From JAWLGW01 sp964569055 (GTDB taxonomy: Bacteria > Planctomycetota > J058), in the NCBI GenBank assembly GCA_964569055.1, contig CAZMSZ010000077.1, forward strand, positions 1 through 24,164: a stretch of DNA of 24,164 bases, read 5' to 3'. The notes under the pieces were generated by a model that searched no databases, was not told where the DNA came from, and was given only the letters and a program-made list of their open reading frames with translations. Shown in pieces: positions 15,941-23,484 of the stretch. Each line of letters begins with the position of its first letter. Position 1 is the first letter of the stretch. A program made the position numbers and the translations under genes.

Positions 15941-16531
15941 ATGACCTACGACCCGATCCGCGAGTCTTTCGCCGAAGCCCGCGCCGTCCTCGACGCCTTC
16001 CTCGCCAGCGAGGAGGCCCTCGCGAACGTGGCTCGCTTCGCCGACGCCGCCGCCGAGACCCTCCGCCGCGGCGGCAAGCTCATGTCCTGCGGCAACGGCG
16101 GGAGCATGTGCGACGCCATGCACTTCGCCGAGGAGTGGACCGGCCGCTTCCGCAAGGACCGCGCCGCCCTGCCGGCGATCGCGTTCTCGGACCCCAGCCA
16201 GCTCACCTGCATGGCGAACGACTTCGGCTACGACGAGGTCTTCGCCCGCTCGGTGGGGGCCTACGGGAGAGAGGGCGACGTTCTGCTGGCGATCACCACG
16301 AGCGGCAACTCGCCCAACATCCTCAGGGCGATCGAAGCAGCCAACGCACGCGGCATCACGACGGTCGGCTTGCTCGGCAAGGGCGGCGGCAAGGCCGGCG
16401 CGCTGGTCGACATCCCGATCGTAATCCCCCTGGCCACCACCTCCGACCGCATCCAGGAGGTCCACATCAAGGTGATCCACATCACGATCGAAGCCGTCGA
16501 ACGCCGGCTGTTCCCGGAGAACTACACGTAG
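15941..16531 (+). CDS. gmhA: Phosphoheptose isomerase (sedoheptulose 7-phosphate isomerase)
   Basis: This 196-residue SIS-domain enzyme should convert sedoheptulose 7-phosphate to D-glycero-D-manno-heptose 7-phosphate, the first step to the heptose of lipopolysaccharide core or of glycoproteins. Family signatures run through the protein: SCGNGGSMCDAMHFAEEWTG (49-68) with the zinc and catalytic His/Glu, LTCMANDFGYDEVF, LLAITTSGNSPNILRAI, and DRIQEVHIKVIHITIEA near the C-terminus with the other active-site Gln and His. Length fits the family (about 190-200). The ATG start has no ribosome binding site but sits seven bases after a -10 box. The gene stands alone; other heptose genes are not in the window. 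Its presence suggests a heptose-containing envelope or surface glycan. Confidence 0.93.
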   Translation: MTYDPIRESFAEARAVLDAFLASEEALANVARFADAAAETLRRGGKLMSCGNGGSMCDAMHFAEEWTGRFRKDRAALPAIAFSDPSQLTCMANDFGYDEVFARSVGAYGREGDVLLAITTSGNSPNILRAIEAANARGITTVGLLGKGGGKAGALVDIPIVIPLATTSDRIQEVHIKVIHITIEAVERRLFPENYT

Positions 16532-16534
16532 GTC

Positions 16535-16566
16535 CCCCCCTCCCACTACCAGGTAGGGAGAGGGGG
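16535..16566 (+). terminator. Hairpin after gmhA; terminator or REP-like element
   Basis: CCCCC-CTCCC pairs with GGGAG-A-GGGGG around an inner TAC/GTA stem and a short loop, starting three bases after the gmhA stop codon. No T-run follows. The tetranucleotide GTAG lies just 5' of the stem (16528-16531, overlapping the gmhA stop). A GTAG next to a hairpin is the layout of REP sequences bound by REP-associated tyrosine transposases, one of which is encoded 200 bases away. Confidence 0.5.
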
Positions 16567-16764
16567 TGACAGGGTGGGTTGACGGCTGAGACGGAGCGGG
16601 TGGGACGGAAGTTGGGGTTGGGGCCGAGCGGGCTGGCCTGGCGGGTGGTTTGGGAGGGGGTGCCGGAGCCACGAGGGGGTGGGGAGGGCTTCCGCGGCGG
16701 GGATTGGGCGTAGTTCGGCCGGGCCCGGGGGGACGGGCTTAGTGGTCGATCGCAACAAGGGGTT
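16567..16764. other. Non-coding, G-tract-rich interval
   Basis: Between the gmhA hairpin and the transposase stop the plus strand is very G-rich, with about 18 runs of three or more Gs and few C runs. Several groups could form G-quadruplexes, for example GGGGTTGGGGCCGAGCGGG. Short frames here are Pro-rich on the minus strand and do not look like genes. Confidence 0.55.
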
Positions 16765-17670
16765 CTAGGCTGCGGCTGTGCGGGCGCCGTGGAAGACGCG
16801 GAGCCAGTAGGTTCCCGGTGGGAACTCTACGTCTCGGTCGCCCTGGCACCAGCGTTCTCGCGCGGCGCGGTAGGCGACGTCGAAGGTCTTCAGGGCCGTG
16901 AGCTCCTCGATCCGGCGTGCCCTGTTGCGGCCTGCCAGGCGAGGGGTCAGGCCTCGGTCGGGGCGCGTGGGGCCGGCGCTCTCGAGCGGCGCGTCGGCCT
17001 GGGCGGCCACGGCCCGCGGGCCGCGGAACTGGAACTCTCCGCGCTCGGTGAGCTCGTGGTGGATCTGATCGACGTGGTGCTTCACCGCGGCTTCGATCTG
17101 GGCGCGGTAGGACTCGTCGCTCACGTGGGCGAAGCAGGCGGGCTTGGTCAGCTCCAGGGTCACTCGCTTGGGCAGCTTGGAGCGCTTCGCGAAGTACCGG
17201 GTGGGGCGCTGCGCCGTCCACACGGTCCGCGCCAGCCTGCGCGGGAGGGTCACGTCGCCTGGATACTCGTGCACCCAGCACACCAGGCGGGCTGCCACGG
17301 GGTTGGTGATCACGTACGCGACCTTCTCTCGCACCTCCTCGAGCGTGGCGAGGTGCACCATGTTGTAGGAGCCAGGAGCCCACAGGTTCTCGCCGCGCTC
17401 GTGCTTGGTGTTGAGGACCTTCGCGAGCTGCAGGTTGAGCCAGTGCATGAGCTTTGGGAGGCGATCCGAGGGATCGGTGCAGACGAGGTGGAAGTGGTTG
17501 CCCATCACCACGTAGGCGTGGATCGCGACCTCGTACTTCTTGGCGGCTACGCCCAAGCAGTAGCGGAAGGCGCGGCGGACCTCCTTCGAGGGCGCGAGGA
17601 ACAAGAGCCGCTGGGAGCAGCGCCGGGTCACGAGGTAGCAGCGCGCGGGGAGGAGCAGGCGTGGCTTCAT
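16765..17670 (-). CDS. REP-associated tyrosine transposase (IS200-like Y1 family)
   Basis: This 301-residue protein belongs to the Y1 HUH transposases. The HUH motif is HFH at residues 59-61 within YVVMGNHFHLV, and the likely nucleophilic tyrosine is Y119 in KVAYVITNPVAARLV, both arranged as in RAYT proteins, which cut single-stranded DNA at hairpin REP sequences. Residues 145-301 are an extra C-terminal region containing ELTERGEFQFRGPR, longer than short IS200 transposases. The ATG start at 17670 has GGAGG only two bases upstream, so the true start is uncertain; the frame is open further upstream but without recognisable sequence. No terminal repeats or target duplication are evident, as expected for a single-copy domesticated RAYT. 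It is probably a chromosomal REP-mobilising protein rather than an active insertion sequence. Confidence 0.85.
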   Translation of the reverse strand: MKPRLLLPARCYLVTRRCSQRLLFLAPSKEVRRAFRYCLGVAAKKYEVAIHAYVVMGNHFHLVCTDPSDRLPKLMHWLNLQLAKVLNTKHERGENLWAPGSYNMVHLATLEEVREKVAYVITNPVAARLVCWVHEYPGDVTLPRRLARTVWTAQRPTRYFAKRSKLPKRVTLELTKPACFAHVSDESYRAQIEAAVKHHVDQIHHELTERGEFQFRGPRAVAAQADAPLESAGPTRPDRGLTPRLAGRNRARRIEELTALKTFDVAYRAARERWCQGDRDVEFPPGTYWLRVFHGARTAAA

Positions 17671-17954
17671 GGCCTCCGCCGACGCGGCGGTCAGGCCGGC
17701 TCCGAAGGCGTTGGCGCTCGGTCGTGCGGGCGGCGAGCGCACGTCGACCTCACGCGAACCCAAACTTCGGCCGGGTCGGAGCCGGCCGGGTGCGGCGCGT
17801 GGAGCCGCGTGTAGCATGCCGCGGCCTAAGCGGTGACGGGTTCGCGACTCGCCGCGGGGCGTGGCGACGAGCGGCAGGGGCACGCGCGGCTTCGGGAAAC
17901 TGGAACGTCGGCGTCCGCCGCTGAGCGCGCCGGCGAGGGGCCGACCTCCTGGCC
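17671..17954. other. Intergenic interval between transposase and kinase genes
   Basis: I see no convincing gene in these 284 bases. A plus-strand TAGCAT box (17812-17817) resembles the -10 boxes used elsewhere in the window, but no plus-strand gene follows it. GC-rich short stems such as TCGCC/GGCGA are present. A small RNA is possible but unsupported. Confidence 0.4.
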
Positions 17955-20900
17955 TCAGCGGATCTCGGGGAGCTCGCGCAGCTTGCTGCGCGCCTTGAGC
18001 AGCTTTCGCTTGACCCCGTTCCAGTAGGCGCGCGTCTCGGCCTCGTCGGCCTCGAGGATCAGCTGCTCCGCCTCCTTGAAGGCGGGCTTCCAGGTGAGCT
18101 CCTCGTCGATCCACACCTGCCGGTGCTCCAGCACGTCGGCGCGCAGCGCGTCGCACTCCCGCTTGGCCAGCGCCTCGGGGCGAGCCCGGGCGAGCGCGCG
18201 CTTGTAGCGGTACAGCGCATCGGAGTAGCACTCGAGGGCCTTGTCGGCCTCGTCCTCGGTCAGGGCCCGGTCGCCCTCGAGCTCCGCCTGCCGGCCGCGG
18301 CTGAACTCGTCGCTCGCGAAGCGCGGCGCCATCTCGTCCTGGGCCTCCTCTCGCAGCCGCCGCACCCGCGCCTGGGCGCCGAACGCCTCCTGGATCTTGG
18401 GCACCACCTGGCGCACCCGCTCGAGCGTCTCGGCCACCTTCACGTAGAGCTCGCGGGCTGGCTCGAACTCGTGCTGGTCATAGTGCGCCTCGGCGCGGTC
18501 GAAGTCGTCGAGCGCGGCGCGGAGGAGCGGCGTCCGTTGCGCCTGGCTGAGGGCCTGCAGCAGCTCGGTCCGCAGGTCCTGGGCGCGGTCGCGGGCGTCC
18601 GCCACCTCGCTCTTGTGGCTCCCCGTGCGGGCCGCCGCGCGATAGCTCGACGCGGCGCGCACGTAGAGCTGCCGGGCCTCCTCGTGCGCGCCCCGGCGGA
18701 AGGCCTGATCGCCCCGGAAGTGCAGGTCCTTCGCGGCGCCCAGCTCGCTCGGCGCGAAGCGGGCCGCGTCGCGCCGGTCCGCCTCGGCCGCTTCGCGGCG
18801 CGCCGTCGCTCCGGCCTGGGCGGCGCTGGCGAGGGCGTAGCCGGCGCGGAACGCCTCGAGGGAGCGGAGCAAGGCCCGCTCGGCCCCGCCGAAGTCCTCT
18901 CGCTCGGTCAGCACGTCCGCCTCGGCCAGGGCCTGGTCTCCCTGCGCGACCAAGGCCGCCAGGGCCTCCGTCCCCTCACCGGCGGGGAGGGCCTCGATCT
19001 GCGCCCGCGCCGCGCCGACGTCGGTGCGGCGCGCCAGCACCGCGTCGAGCGCCGCCTGGCGGTGGAGCCGCGCGCGCCCCTCGAGGTCGTGGTCCTCGGG
19101 CGCGAGCGCCAGCGCCCGCGAGAACGCGAGGTAGGCCGCGGCCGGGTCGCCCTTGCGCGCCGCCGCCTCGCCGAGCGCCGCCAGCTGCGCCACTTCGCTC
19201 CGCAGGCGCCGCTCCTCGAGCACGACCTCGAGGCTCTCGATCCGCCGCTGCAGCCGCGCGCCGGTGTAGCCGGCCTCGCGCAGCGTTCGCAGGCCCTTGC
19301 GGTAGAGCTCCACCGCCTGCGCCACGTCTCCGCGCAGCTCGGCCGCCTCGGCGCGCTCCGCCCACACGCCCAGCCGCGCCGCCTCGACGCGCGACGCGAT
19401 CACCGCCTCGTCCGCGACCCCCGCCCCCAGGCTGAACACGAACTCCGCGAACGAGGCCTCGCCGCTCTCGATCAGGTGATCTCCCAGCGCGAGCACCGCC
19501 TCGCGCTTGTGGCTCGACGCCTCCTCGTGTGTGGGGTCGTCGCGCAGCACCGCGTTGAGCTCCTGCAACGCCTCGTAGTAGTCGCGCCGCTTGCTCCGCG
19601 CGTCTTCGCTCGCCTCGGCGGCGCGGAGGTGCCCGAGCGCCCGCTCGAGCCGCTCGGCCTGCAGCGCGGCCGCGTCCACCCGGAGCTGGCGCTGCCAGCT
19701 CCACACCGACCCCAGCCCGACCGCCGCGGACGAGGCGAACAGGGCGAGCAGCGCCGTGACCGCCTTGTTGCGCCGGACCAGGCGCGCCGTCCGGGTCCAG
19801 CGCCCGATCGGCTTGGCCAGGACCGGCTCGTCGCTCAAGAACCGGTCGAGGTCCTCGGCGAACGCGCGGGCGGACGGATAGCGGCGCGCGAGGTCCTTCT
19901 CGAGCGCCTTCATGCACACCACCGCGAGCTGCGGCGGCACCGACGGGTTGCGCGCGCGCACCGGGACCGGCTCCTCGCGCACGACCTTGGTCATGATCGC
20001 GTGGATCGAGTCGCCGTCGAACGGCGGCGAGCCGGTGAGCATCTCGTAGAGCGTGGCGGCCAGCGAGTAGACGTCGCTCTGCGGGCCCACGATGTTGTGG
20101 AGCCCCTCGGCCTGCTCCGGCGACATGTAGCAGGGCGAACCGAGCGTGAACCCGGTCTGGGTGAGCTTGCGCTCCTCCTCGCGGTCTCCGGCCAGCTCCT
20201 TCACGATCCCGAAGTCCGTCAGCTTCGGCTCGCCGGTGGCGCGGTCGATGATCACGTTCTCGGGCTTGATGTCGCGGTGGACCACGCCGCTCTGGTGCGC
20301 GTGCTCGAGGGCCAGCGCCAGCGCGCGCGCGAGCTGCGCCGCCTTGCGCACGCCGAGGCCCTCCTCCGCGACGAGGTCGTCGAGGTCGGGCCCGTCCACG
20401 TAGTCCATGACGAGGTACGGCACCCCGCCGTCGGTGCCGGCGTCGTAGACGCGCACGATGTTCGGGTGATCGAGCCGCGCCGCCGTCTTCGCCTCGCGCT
20501 GGAACCGCGCCAGCGCCTCGGCCGAGGCCTGGATCCGCGGCGTGAGCAGCTTGACCGCGAACAGCCGGTCGAGCTCGGGGTGGCGCGCCTTGTAGATCAC
20601 GCCCATCCCGCCCTGGGCGACCTTCTCCAGGATCTCGTAGCGCCCCACCCGCTCGGGCGGCGCGTTGGCGAGGTCGCGGGGCCGGACCGGCAGCGGGCGC
20701 GTCTCGGCCTTGGCCACCTCCGTCGACACGCTCGGCTCCGCCGCGGTCGGCGCGACCACCGCCTCGTCGGAGGCGCGCTTGGCGGCGCCGCTCTTCGCCA
20801 TCTTGGCCAGGCGCCGCAGCAGCGCGAGCTTGCTCCGGTCGAGCACGCCGCGCATGAACAGGACCTCGCCGAGGTCCTTGTCGGGGTGGTAGCGCCGACC

Positions 20901-20996
20901 CCACTCGCGCGCCTCGTCGACCTCCCGAGGCTTGGCGAGCTTGTTGGACGCGACGACCTGGGCCAGGACCTCGTCGTCCGTGGTACTCGTCGCCAT
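17955..20996 (-). CDS. Membrane-anchored Ser/Thr protein kinase with long helical C-terminus
   Basis: This is a 1013-residue PknB-type kinase. Residues 8-66 form a small helical domain (GEVLFMRGVLDRSKLALLRR) resembling the N-terminal module of type II secretion/pilus ATPases. After a linker, the kinase domain covers about 118-390: Gly loop VAQGGMGVIYK (126-136), K149 in FAVKLL, HRDIKPEN (240-247, D242), DFG (261-263), activation segment with GSPCYMSPEQ, and the closing RRYPSARAFAEDLDRFL, all catalytic residues intact. A single membrane segment lies near 411-431. The remaining 580 residues are helical and TPR-like, with two related repeats near 745-792 and 890-940 (RFAPSEL... and RFASDEF...). 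This layout is common in Planctomycetota. The ATG start has AGGAG four bases upstream. It is likely a signalling receptor whose C-terminal helices bind partners; substrates are unknown. Confidence 0.92.
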   Translation of the reverse strand: MATSTTDDEVLAQVVASNKLAKPREVDEAREWGRRYHPDKDLGEVLFMRGVLDRSKLALLRRLAKMAKSGAAKRASDEAVVAPTAAEPSVSTEVAKAETRPLPVRPRDLANAPPERVGRYEILEKVAQGGMGVIYKARHPELDRLFAVKLLTPRIQASAEALARFQREAKTAARLDHPNIVRVYDAGTDGGVPYLVMDYVDGPDLDDLVAEEGLGVRKAAQLARALALALEHAHQSGVVHRDIKPENVIIDRATGEPKLTDFGIVKELAGDREEERKLTQTGFTLGSPCYMSPEQAEGLHNIVGPQSDVYSLAATLYEMLTGSPPFDGDSIHAIMTKVVREEPVPVRARNPSVPPQLAVVCMKALEKDLARRYPSARAFAEDLDRFLSDEPVLAKPIGRWTRTARLVRRNKAVTALLALFASSAAVGLGSVWSWQRQLRVDAAALQAERLERALGHLRAAEASEDARSKRRDYYEALQELNAVLRDDPTHEEASSHKREAVLALGDHLIESGEASFAEFVFSLGAGVADEAVIASRVEAARLGVWAERAEAAELRGDVAQAVELYRKGLRTLREAGYTGARLQRRIESLEVVLEERRLRSEVAQLAALGEAAARKGDPAAAYLAFSRALALAPEDHDLEGRARLHRQAALDAVLARRTDVGAARAQIEALPAGEGTEALAALVAQGDQALAEADVLTEREDFGGAERALLRSLEAFRAGYALASAAQAGATARREAAEADRRDAARFAPSELGAAKDLHFRGDQAFRRGAHEEARQLYVRAASSYRAAARTGSHKSEVADARDRAQDLRTELLQALSQAQRTPLLRAALDDFDRAEAHYDQHEFEPARELYVKVAETLERVRQVVPKIQEAFGAQARVRRLREEAQDEMAPRFASDEFSRGRQAELEGDRALTEDEADKALECYSDALYRYKRALARARPEALAKRECDALRADVLEHRQVWIDEELTWKPAFKEAEQLILEADEAETRAYWNGVKRKLLKARSKLRELPEIR

Positions 20997-21020
20997 GGCG
21001 CTCCTACCGGCTTCCGCCCG

Positions 21021-21049
21021 AGGATAGCCCGCCCGCCGAGGCGGGGAAA
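21021..21049 (-). promoter_or_regulatory. Putative promoter of the kinase gene
   Basis: On the minus strand TATCCT (21026-21021) lies 24 bases before the ATG, with a weak TTTCCC (21049-21044) 17 bases further upstream. The core GCTATCCTC is identical to that before the aminopeptidase gene. Confidence 0.4.
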
Positions 21050-21106
21050 GCGCGGTCCCTGGCGCCCCCCGAACCTTCCCCGATCAGCGACCGTCGGCGT
21101 CCGCGC

Positions 21107-22249
21107 TCAGCCCAGGACCCCGGCCGCGCGCAGCTCGTCCACCCGGGCGGCCGGGAGCCCGAGCAGCTCCTCGAGCAGCGCCGCCGCGTGCTCGCCGGGT
21201 CGGCGCGCCAGCGCGGCGGGTCGGTCGGGGTCGGCGCCTGGGACGGGCGGCTCGAAACGCACGGGCGGCGCGGTCCCGCTCGTGCCGACCAGCCCGCGCG
21301 CGCGCGCGTGCGGGTCGTCGAGCAGCTCGTCGTAGTCGAGGGCGGGGGCCAGGCACACCTCGGCGTTCTCCAGGATCACCCGCCACTCGTCGCGCTCGCG
21401 CGTCGCGAACAGCGCCGCCACCTCCGGGCGCAGCCCCGGGTCGAACTGGCGGGCGACCCACTCCTCGCGATCCACCAGCTCGCAGAACGCCGCCCAGAAC
21501 TTGGGCTCGAGCGCCCCGAGCGCCACCGCCCGCCCGTCCCGGGTCCGGTAGACGCCGTAGCACGGGATCCCGCCGTTGAGCGGCATGGCGCGCGGGGCCG
21601 CCTTCAGCCCGGCGCGGTGCGCGGCGATGTGCAGCCCCTGCGCCGACACGAGCGCGTCGTGCAGCGACGCGTCCACCCGGCGCGCGCGCCCCGTCCGCGC
21701 GCGCTCCAGCAGGGCCGCCAGCACCCCCGCCAGCGCGGCCAGCGACCCGAGCAGGTCGGCGCTCTGCAGGCCCGGCGTCACCAGCGCGCCGGCGTCGTCG
21801 CCGGTGAGCGTGAGCGCCCCCGCGTAGGCCTGGTAGTCGAGGTCGTGCCCCGCCTTGTCCCGGTAGGGGCCGGTCTGCCCGTAGCCGCTGATCGAGGCGT
21901 AGACCAGGCGCGGGTTCTTGGCCTGGCACACCGCCGCCCCCAGCCCCAGCCGCTCCATGACGCCGGGGCGGAAGCCCTCCAGCAGCGCGTCGGCGCGCTC
22001 GACGAGCGCCAGCACCAGGTCGCGCCCCTCGGGCCGCTTGAGGTCGACGGCCAGGCTCTCCTTACCCCGGTTGAGCGCGCGGTAGCTCGGCGAGACCCCC
22101 TCGGGGTCGTGCGGCGGCAGGTGGCGCACCGGGTCGCCGCGCGGCGGCTCGATCTTGATCACGCGCGCGCCGAGGTCGGCCAGGAGCTGCGTCGCGTACG
22201 GGCCGGGGAGGTACTGCGTCAGGTCGAGCACCAAGAGGTCGGAGAGCAC
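21107..22249 (-). CDS. Alpha-methylacyl-CoA racemase-type family III protein
   Basis: This 380-residue CaiB/BaiF-superfamily protein probably belongs to the racemase branch. The N-terminal motif LDLTQYLPGPYATQLLADLG (8-27) is followed by IKIEPPRGDPVR. The two catalytic residues of mycobacterial alpha-methylacyl-CoA racemase (H126, D156) align with H135 in AGHDLDYQAYAGAL and D165 in LQSADLLGSL, with the same spacing of 30. It would interconvert (2R)- and (2S)-methyl-branched acyl-CoAs so that they can enter beta-oxidation. The start is set at GTG 22249, which has GAGG five bases upstream; a GTG six bases earlier is also possible. The longer frame from 22381 overlaps the divergent thiolase and is rejected. 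Divergence from a thiolase, 85 bases away, fits branched-chain or sterol side-chain catabolism. A CoA-transferase role is the alternative. Confidence 0.87.
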   Translation of the reverse strand: MLSDLLVLDLTQYLPGPYATQLLADLGARVIKIEPPRGDPVRHLPPHDPEGVSPSYRALNRGKESLAVDLKRPEGRDLVLALVERADALLEGFRPGVMERLGLGAAVCQAKNPRLVYASISGYGQTGPYRDKAGHDLDYQAYAGALTLTGDDAGALVTPGLQSADLLGSLAALAGVLAALLERARTGRARRVDASLHDALVSAQGLHIAAHRAGLKAAPRAMPLNGGIPCYGVYRTRDGRAVALGALEPKFWAAFCELVDREEWVARQFDPGLRPEVAALFATRERDEWRVILENAEVCLAPALDYDELLDDPHARARGLVGTSGTAPPVRFEPPVPGADPDRPAALARRPGEHAAALLEELLGLPAARVDELRAAGVLG

Positions 22250-22270
22250 GGGCACCTCGCAGGTCGCGCC

Positions 22271-22276
22271 ACGATA
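22271..22276 (-). promoter_or_regulatory. Putative -10 box of the racemase gene
   Basis: TATCGT on the minus strand, in the context GCGCTATCGTGGC, lies 21 bases before the GTG at 22249. No -35 element is recognised. It is 32 bases from the thiolase -10 box on the other strand, so the two promoters are back to back. Confidence 0.35.
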
Positions 22277-22308
22277 GCGCCCGGGGCGGCGCGCGCGCGG
22301 CCCCGCGG

Positions 22309-22314
22309 TATGCT
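22309..22314 (+). promoter_or_regulatory. Putative -10 box of the thiolase gene
   Basis: TATGCT lies 20 bases before the thiolase ATG and upstream of its GAGGAGG ribosome binding site. The -35 position is GC-only and does not match consensus, so an activator or extended contacts may be needed. Confidence 0.4.
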
Positions 22315-22334
22315 GAGCCGCCGAGGAGGACCTC

Positions 22335-23480
22335 ATGACCGACGCCTTCGTGATCGACGCGCTCCGCACCCCCATGGGCAAGAACGGCGGCCAGCTCGCG
22401 GGCGTGCGCGGCGATCAGCTCCTCGCCGAGTGCCTGATCGCGCTCGCCGAGCGCACCGGGATCGACCCGGCCGAGGTCGAGGACGTGGTCGGCGGGTGCG
22501 TCACGCAGGTCGGCGAGCAGGGCATGTCGATCGTTCGCCAGGGGGTCCTCGCCAGCGGCTGGCCGCAGTCGGTCCCCGCCGTGAGCCTCAACCGGCTGTG
22601 CGGCTCGGGTCAGCAGGCGGTGGCGTTCGCGGCCATGGAGATCCAGTCGGACAACGCGGCGCTCACCGTGGGCTGCGGCATGGAGAGCATGAGCCGCACC
22701 CCCATGGGGAGCGACGCGGGCGAGCTCAACCCGAACCTCAAGCGCCGCTACGACGTGGTCTCGCAGGGGATCTCCGCCGAGCTGGTGGCCGAGCGCTGGG
22801 GGATCACCCGGGCCGACGTCGACGCCTTCTCCTACGAGAGCCACCGGCGCGCGCTGCACGCCCAGCAGGAGGGTCGCTTCAAGCGCGAGATCGTGCCGAT
22901 CACCGTGCGCGACGACGCCGGCCGCGCGCTCCGCACGATCGACACCGACGAGGGGCCGCGCGCGGACACCTCGCTCGAGAAGCTGGGCAAGCTGCGCCCG
23001 GTGTTCAAGCCGGACGGGATCATCACCGCGGGCAGCTCCTCGCAGATCACCGACGGGGCGGCCGCGGTGCTGCTGGCGAGCGAGGCCAAGGCCAAGGCGC
23101 TCGGGCTCGAGCCGCGCGCCCGGATCGTGGCTCACGCGCAGGTCGGCGTCGACCCGACCATGATGCTCACCGGGCCGATCCCGGCCACGCAGAAGGTGCT
23201 CGAGAAGGCCGGCATGAGCCTGGACGCGATCGACCTGTTCGAGGTCAACGAGGCGTTCGCCTCGGTCGTCCTGGCCTGGAGCAAGGAGCTCGGGGCCGAC
23301 CTCGCCAAGACCAACGTCAACGGCGGCGCGATCGCGCTGGGCCACCCGCTCGGCGCGACCGGCGCCAAGCTGTTCGCCACGCTCCTCAGCGAGCTCGAGC
23401 GCCAGGAGCTGCGCTACGGGCTGATCACCATGTGCATCGGCTGGGGCATGGGGACGGCGACGATCATCGAGCGGGTCTGA
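22335..23480 (+). CDS. Acetyl-CoA acetyltransferase / 3-ketoacyl-CoA thiolase
   Basis: This 381-residue thiolase is close to the usual length of about 390. The acyl-accepting cysteine is C89 in LNRLCGSGQQA, the NEAFA motif is present, the catalytic histidine is H337 in GGAIALGHPLGATG, and the second cysteine is C367 in MCIGWGMGTA. The nucleophile motif is CGSG and the C-terminal motif CIGWGMG, as in steroid/FadA5-like and lipid-degrading thiolases rather than the classical CxSG/CxGGGxG of biosynthetic enzymes. It would cleave 3-ketoacyl-CoA to acetyl- or propionyl-CoA plus a shortened acyl-CoA. ATG is preceded by GAGGAGG with five-base spacing. It diverges from the racemase-type gene and is followed after four bases by a membrane protein gene, perhaps co-transcribed. 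Confidence 0.93.
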   Translation: MTDAFVIDALRTPMGKNGGQLAGVRGDQLLAECLIALAERTGIDPAEVEDVVGGCVTQVGEQGMSIVRQGVLASGWPQSVPAVSLNRLCGSGQQAVAFAAMEIQSDNAALTVGCGMESMSRTPMGSDAGELNPNLKRRYDVVSQGISAELVAERWGITRADVDAFSYESHRRALHAQQEGRFKREIVPITVRDDAGRALRTIDTDEGPRADTSLEKLGKLRPVFKPDGIITAGSSSQITDGAAAVLLASEAKAKALGLEPRARIVAHAQVGVDPTMMLTGPIPATQKVLEKAGMSLDAIDLFEVNEAFASVVLAWSKELGADLAKTNVNGGAIALGHPLGATGAKLFATLLSELERQELRYGLITMCIGWGMGTATIIERV

Positions 23481-23484
23481 CCGC

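Noticed and set aside
16546..16758. A 70-codon Pro-rich minus-strand frame after gmhA
   Set aside because: Its composition only reflects the G-tracts of the other strand and there is no initiation signal.
16765..17670. A complete insertion sequence around the tyrosine transposase
   Set aside because: No terminal repeats, second gene or target duplication could be found; single-copy RAYT proteins do not need them.
17812..17817. Plus-strand TAGCAT box between transposase and kinase genes as a small-RNA promoter
   Set aside because: It resembles the -10 boxes elsewhere, but there is no -35, no downstream gene and no clear terminator within the interval.
18123..21335. A 1070-codon plus-strand open frame antisense to the kinase gene
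   Set aside because: No recognisable motif, whereas all kinase motifs are on the minus strand.
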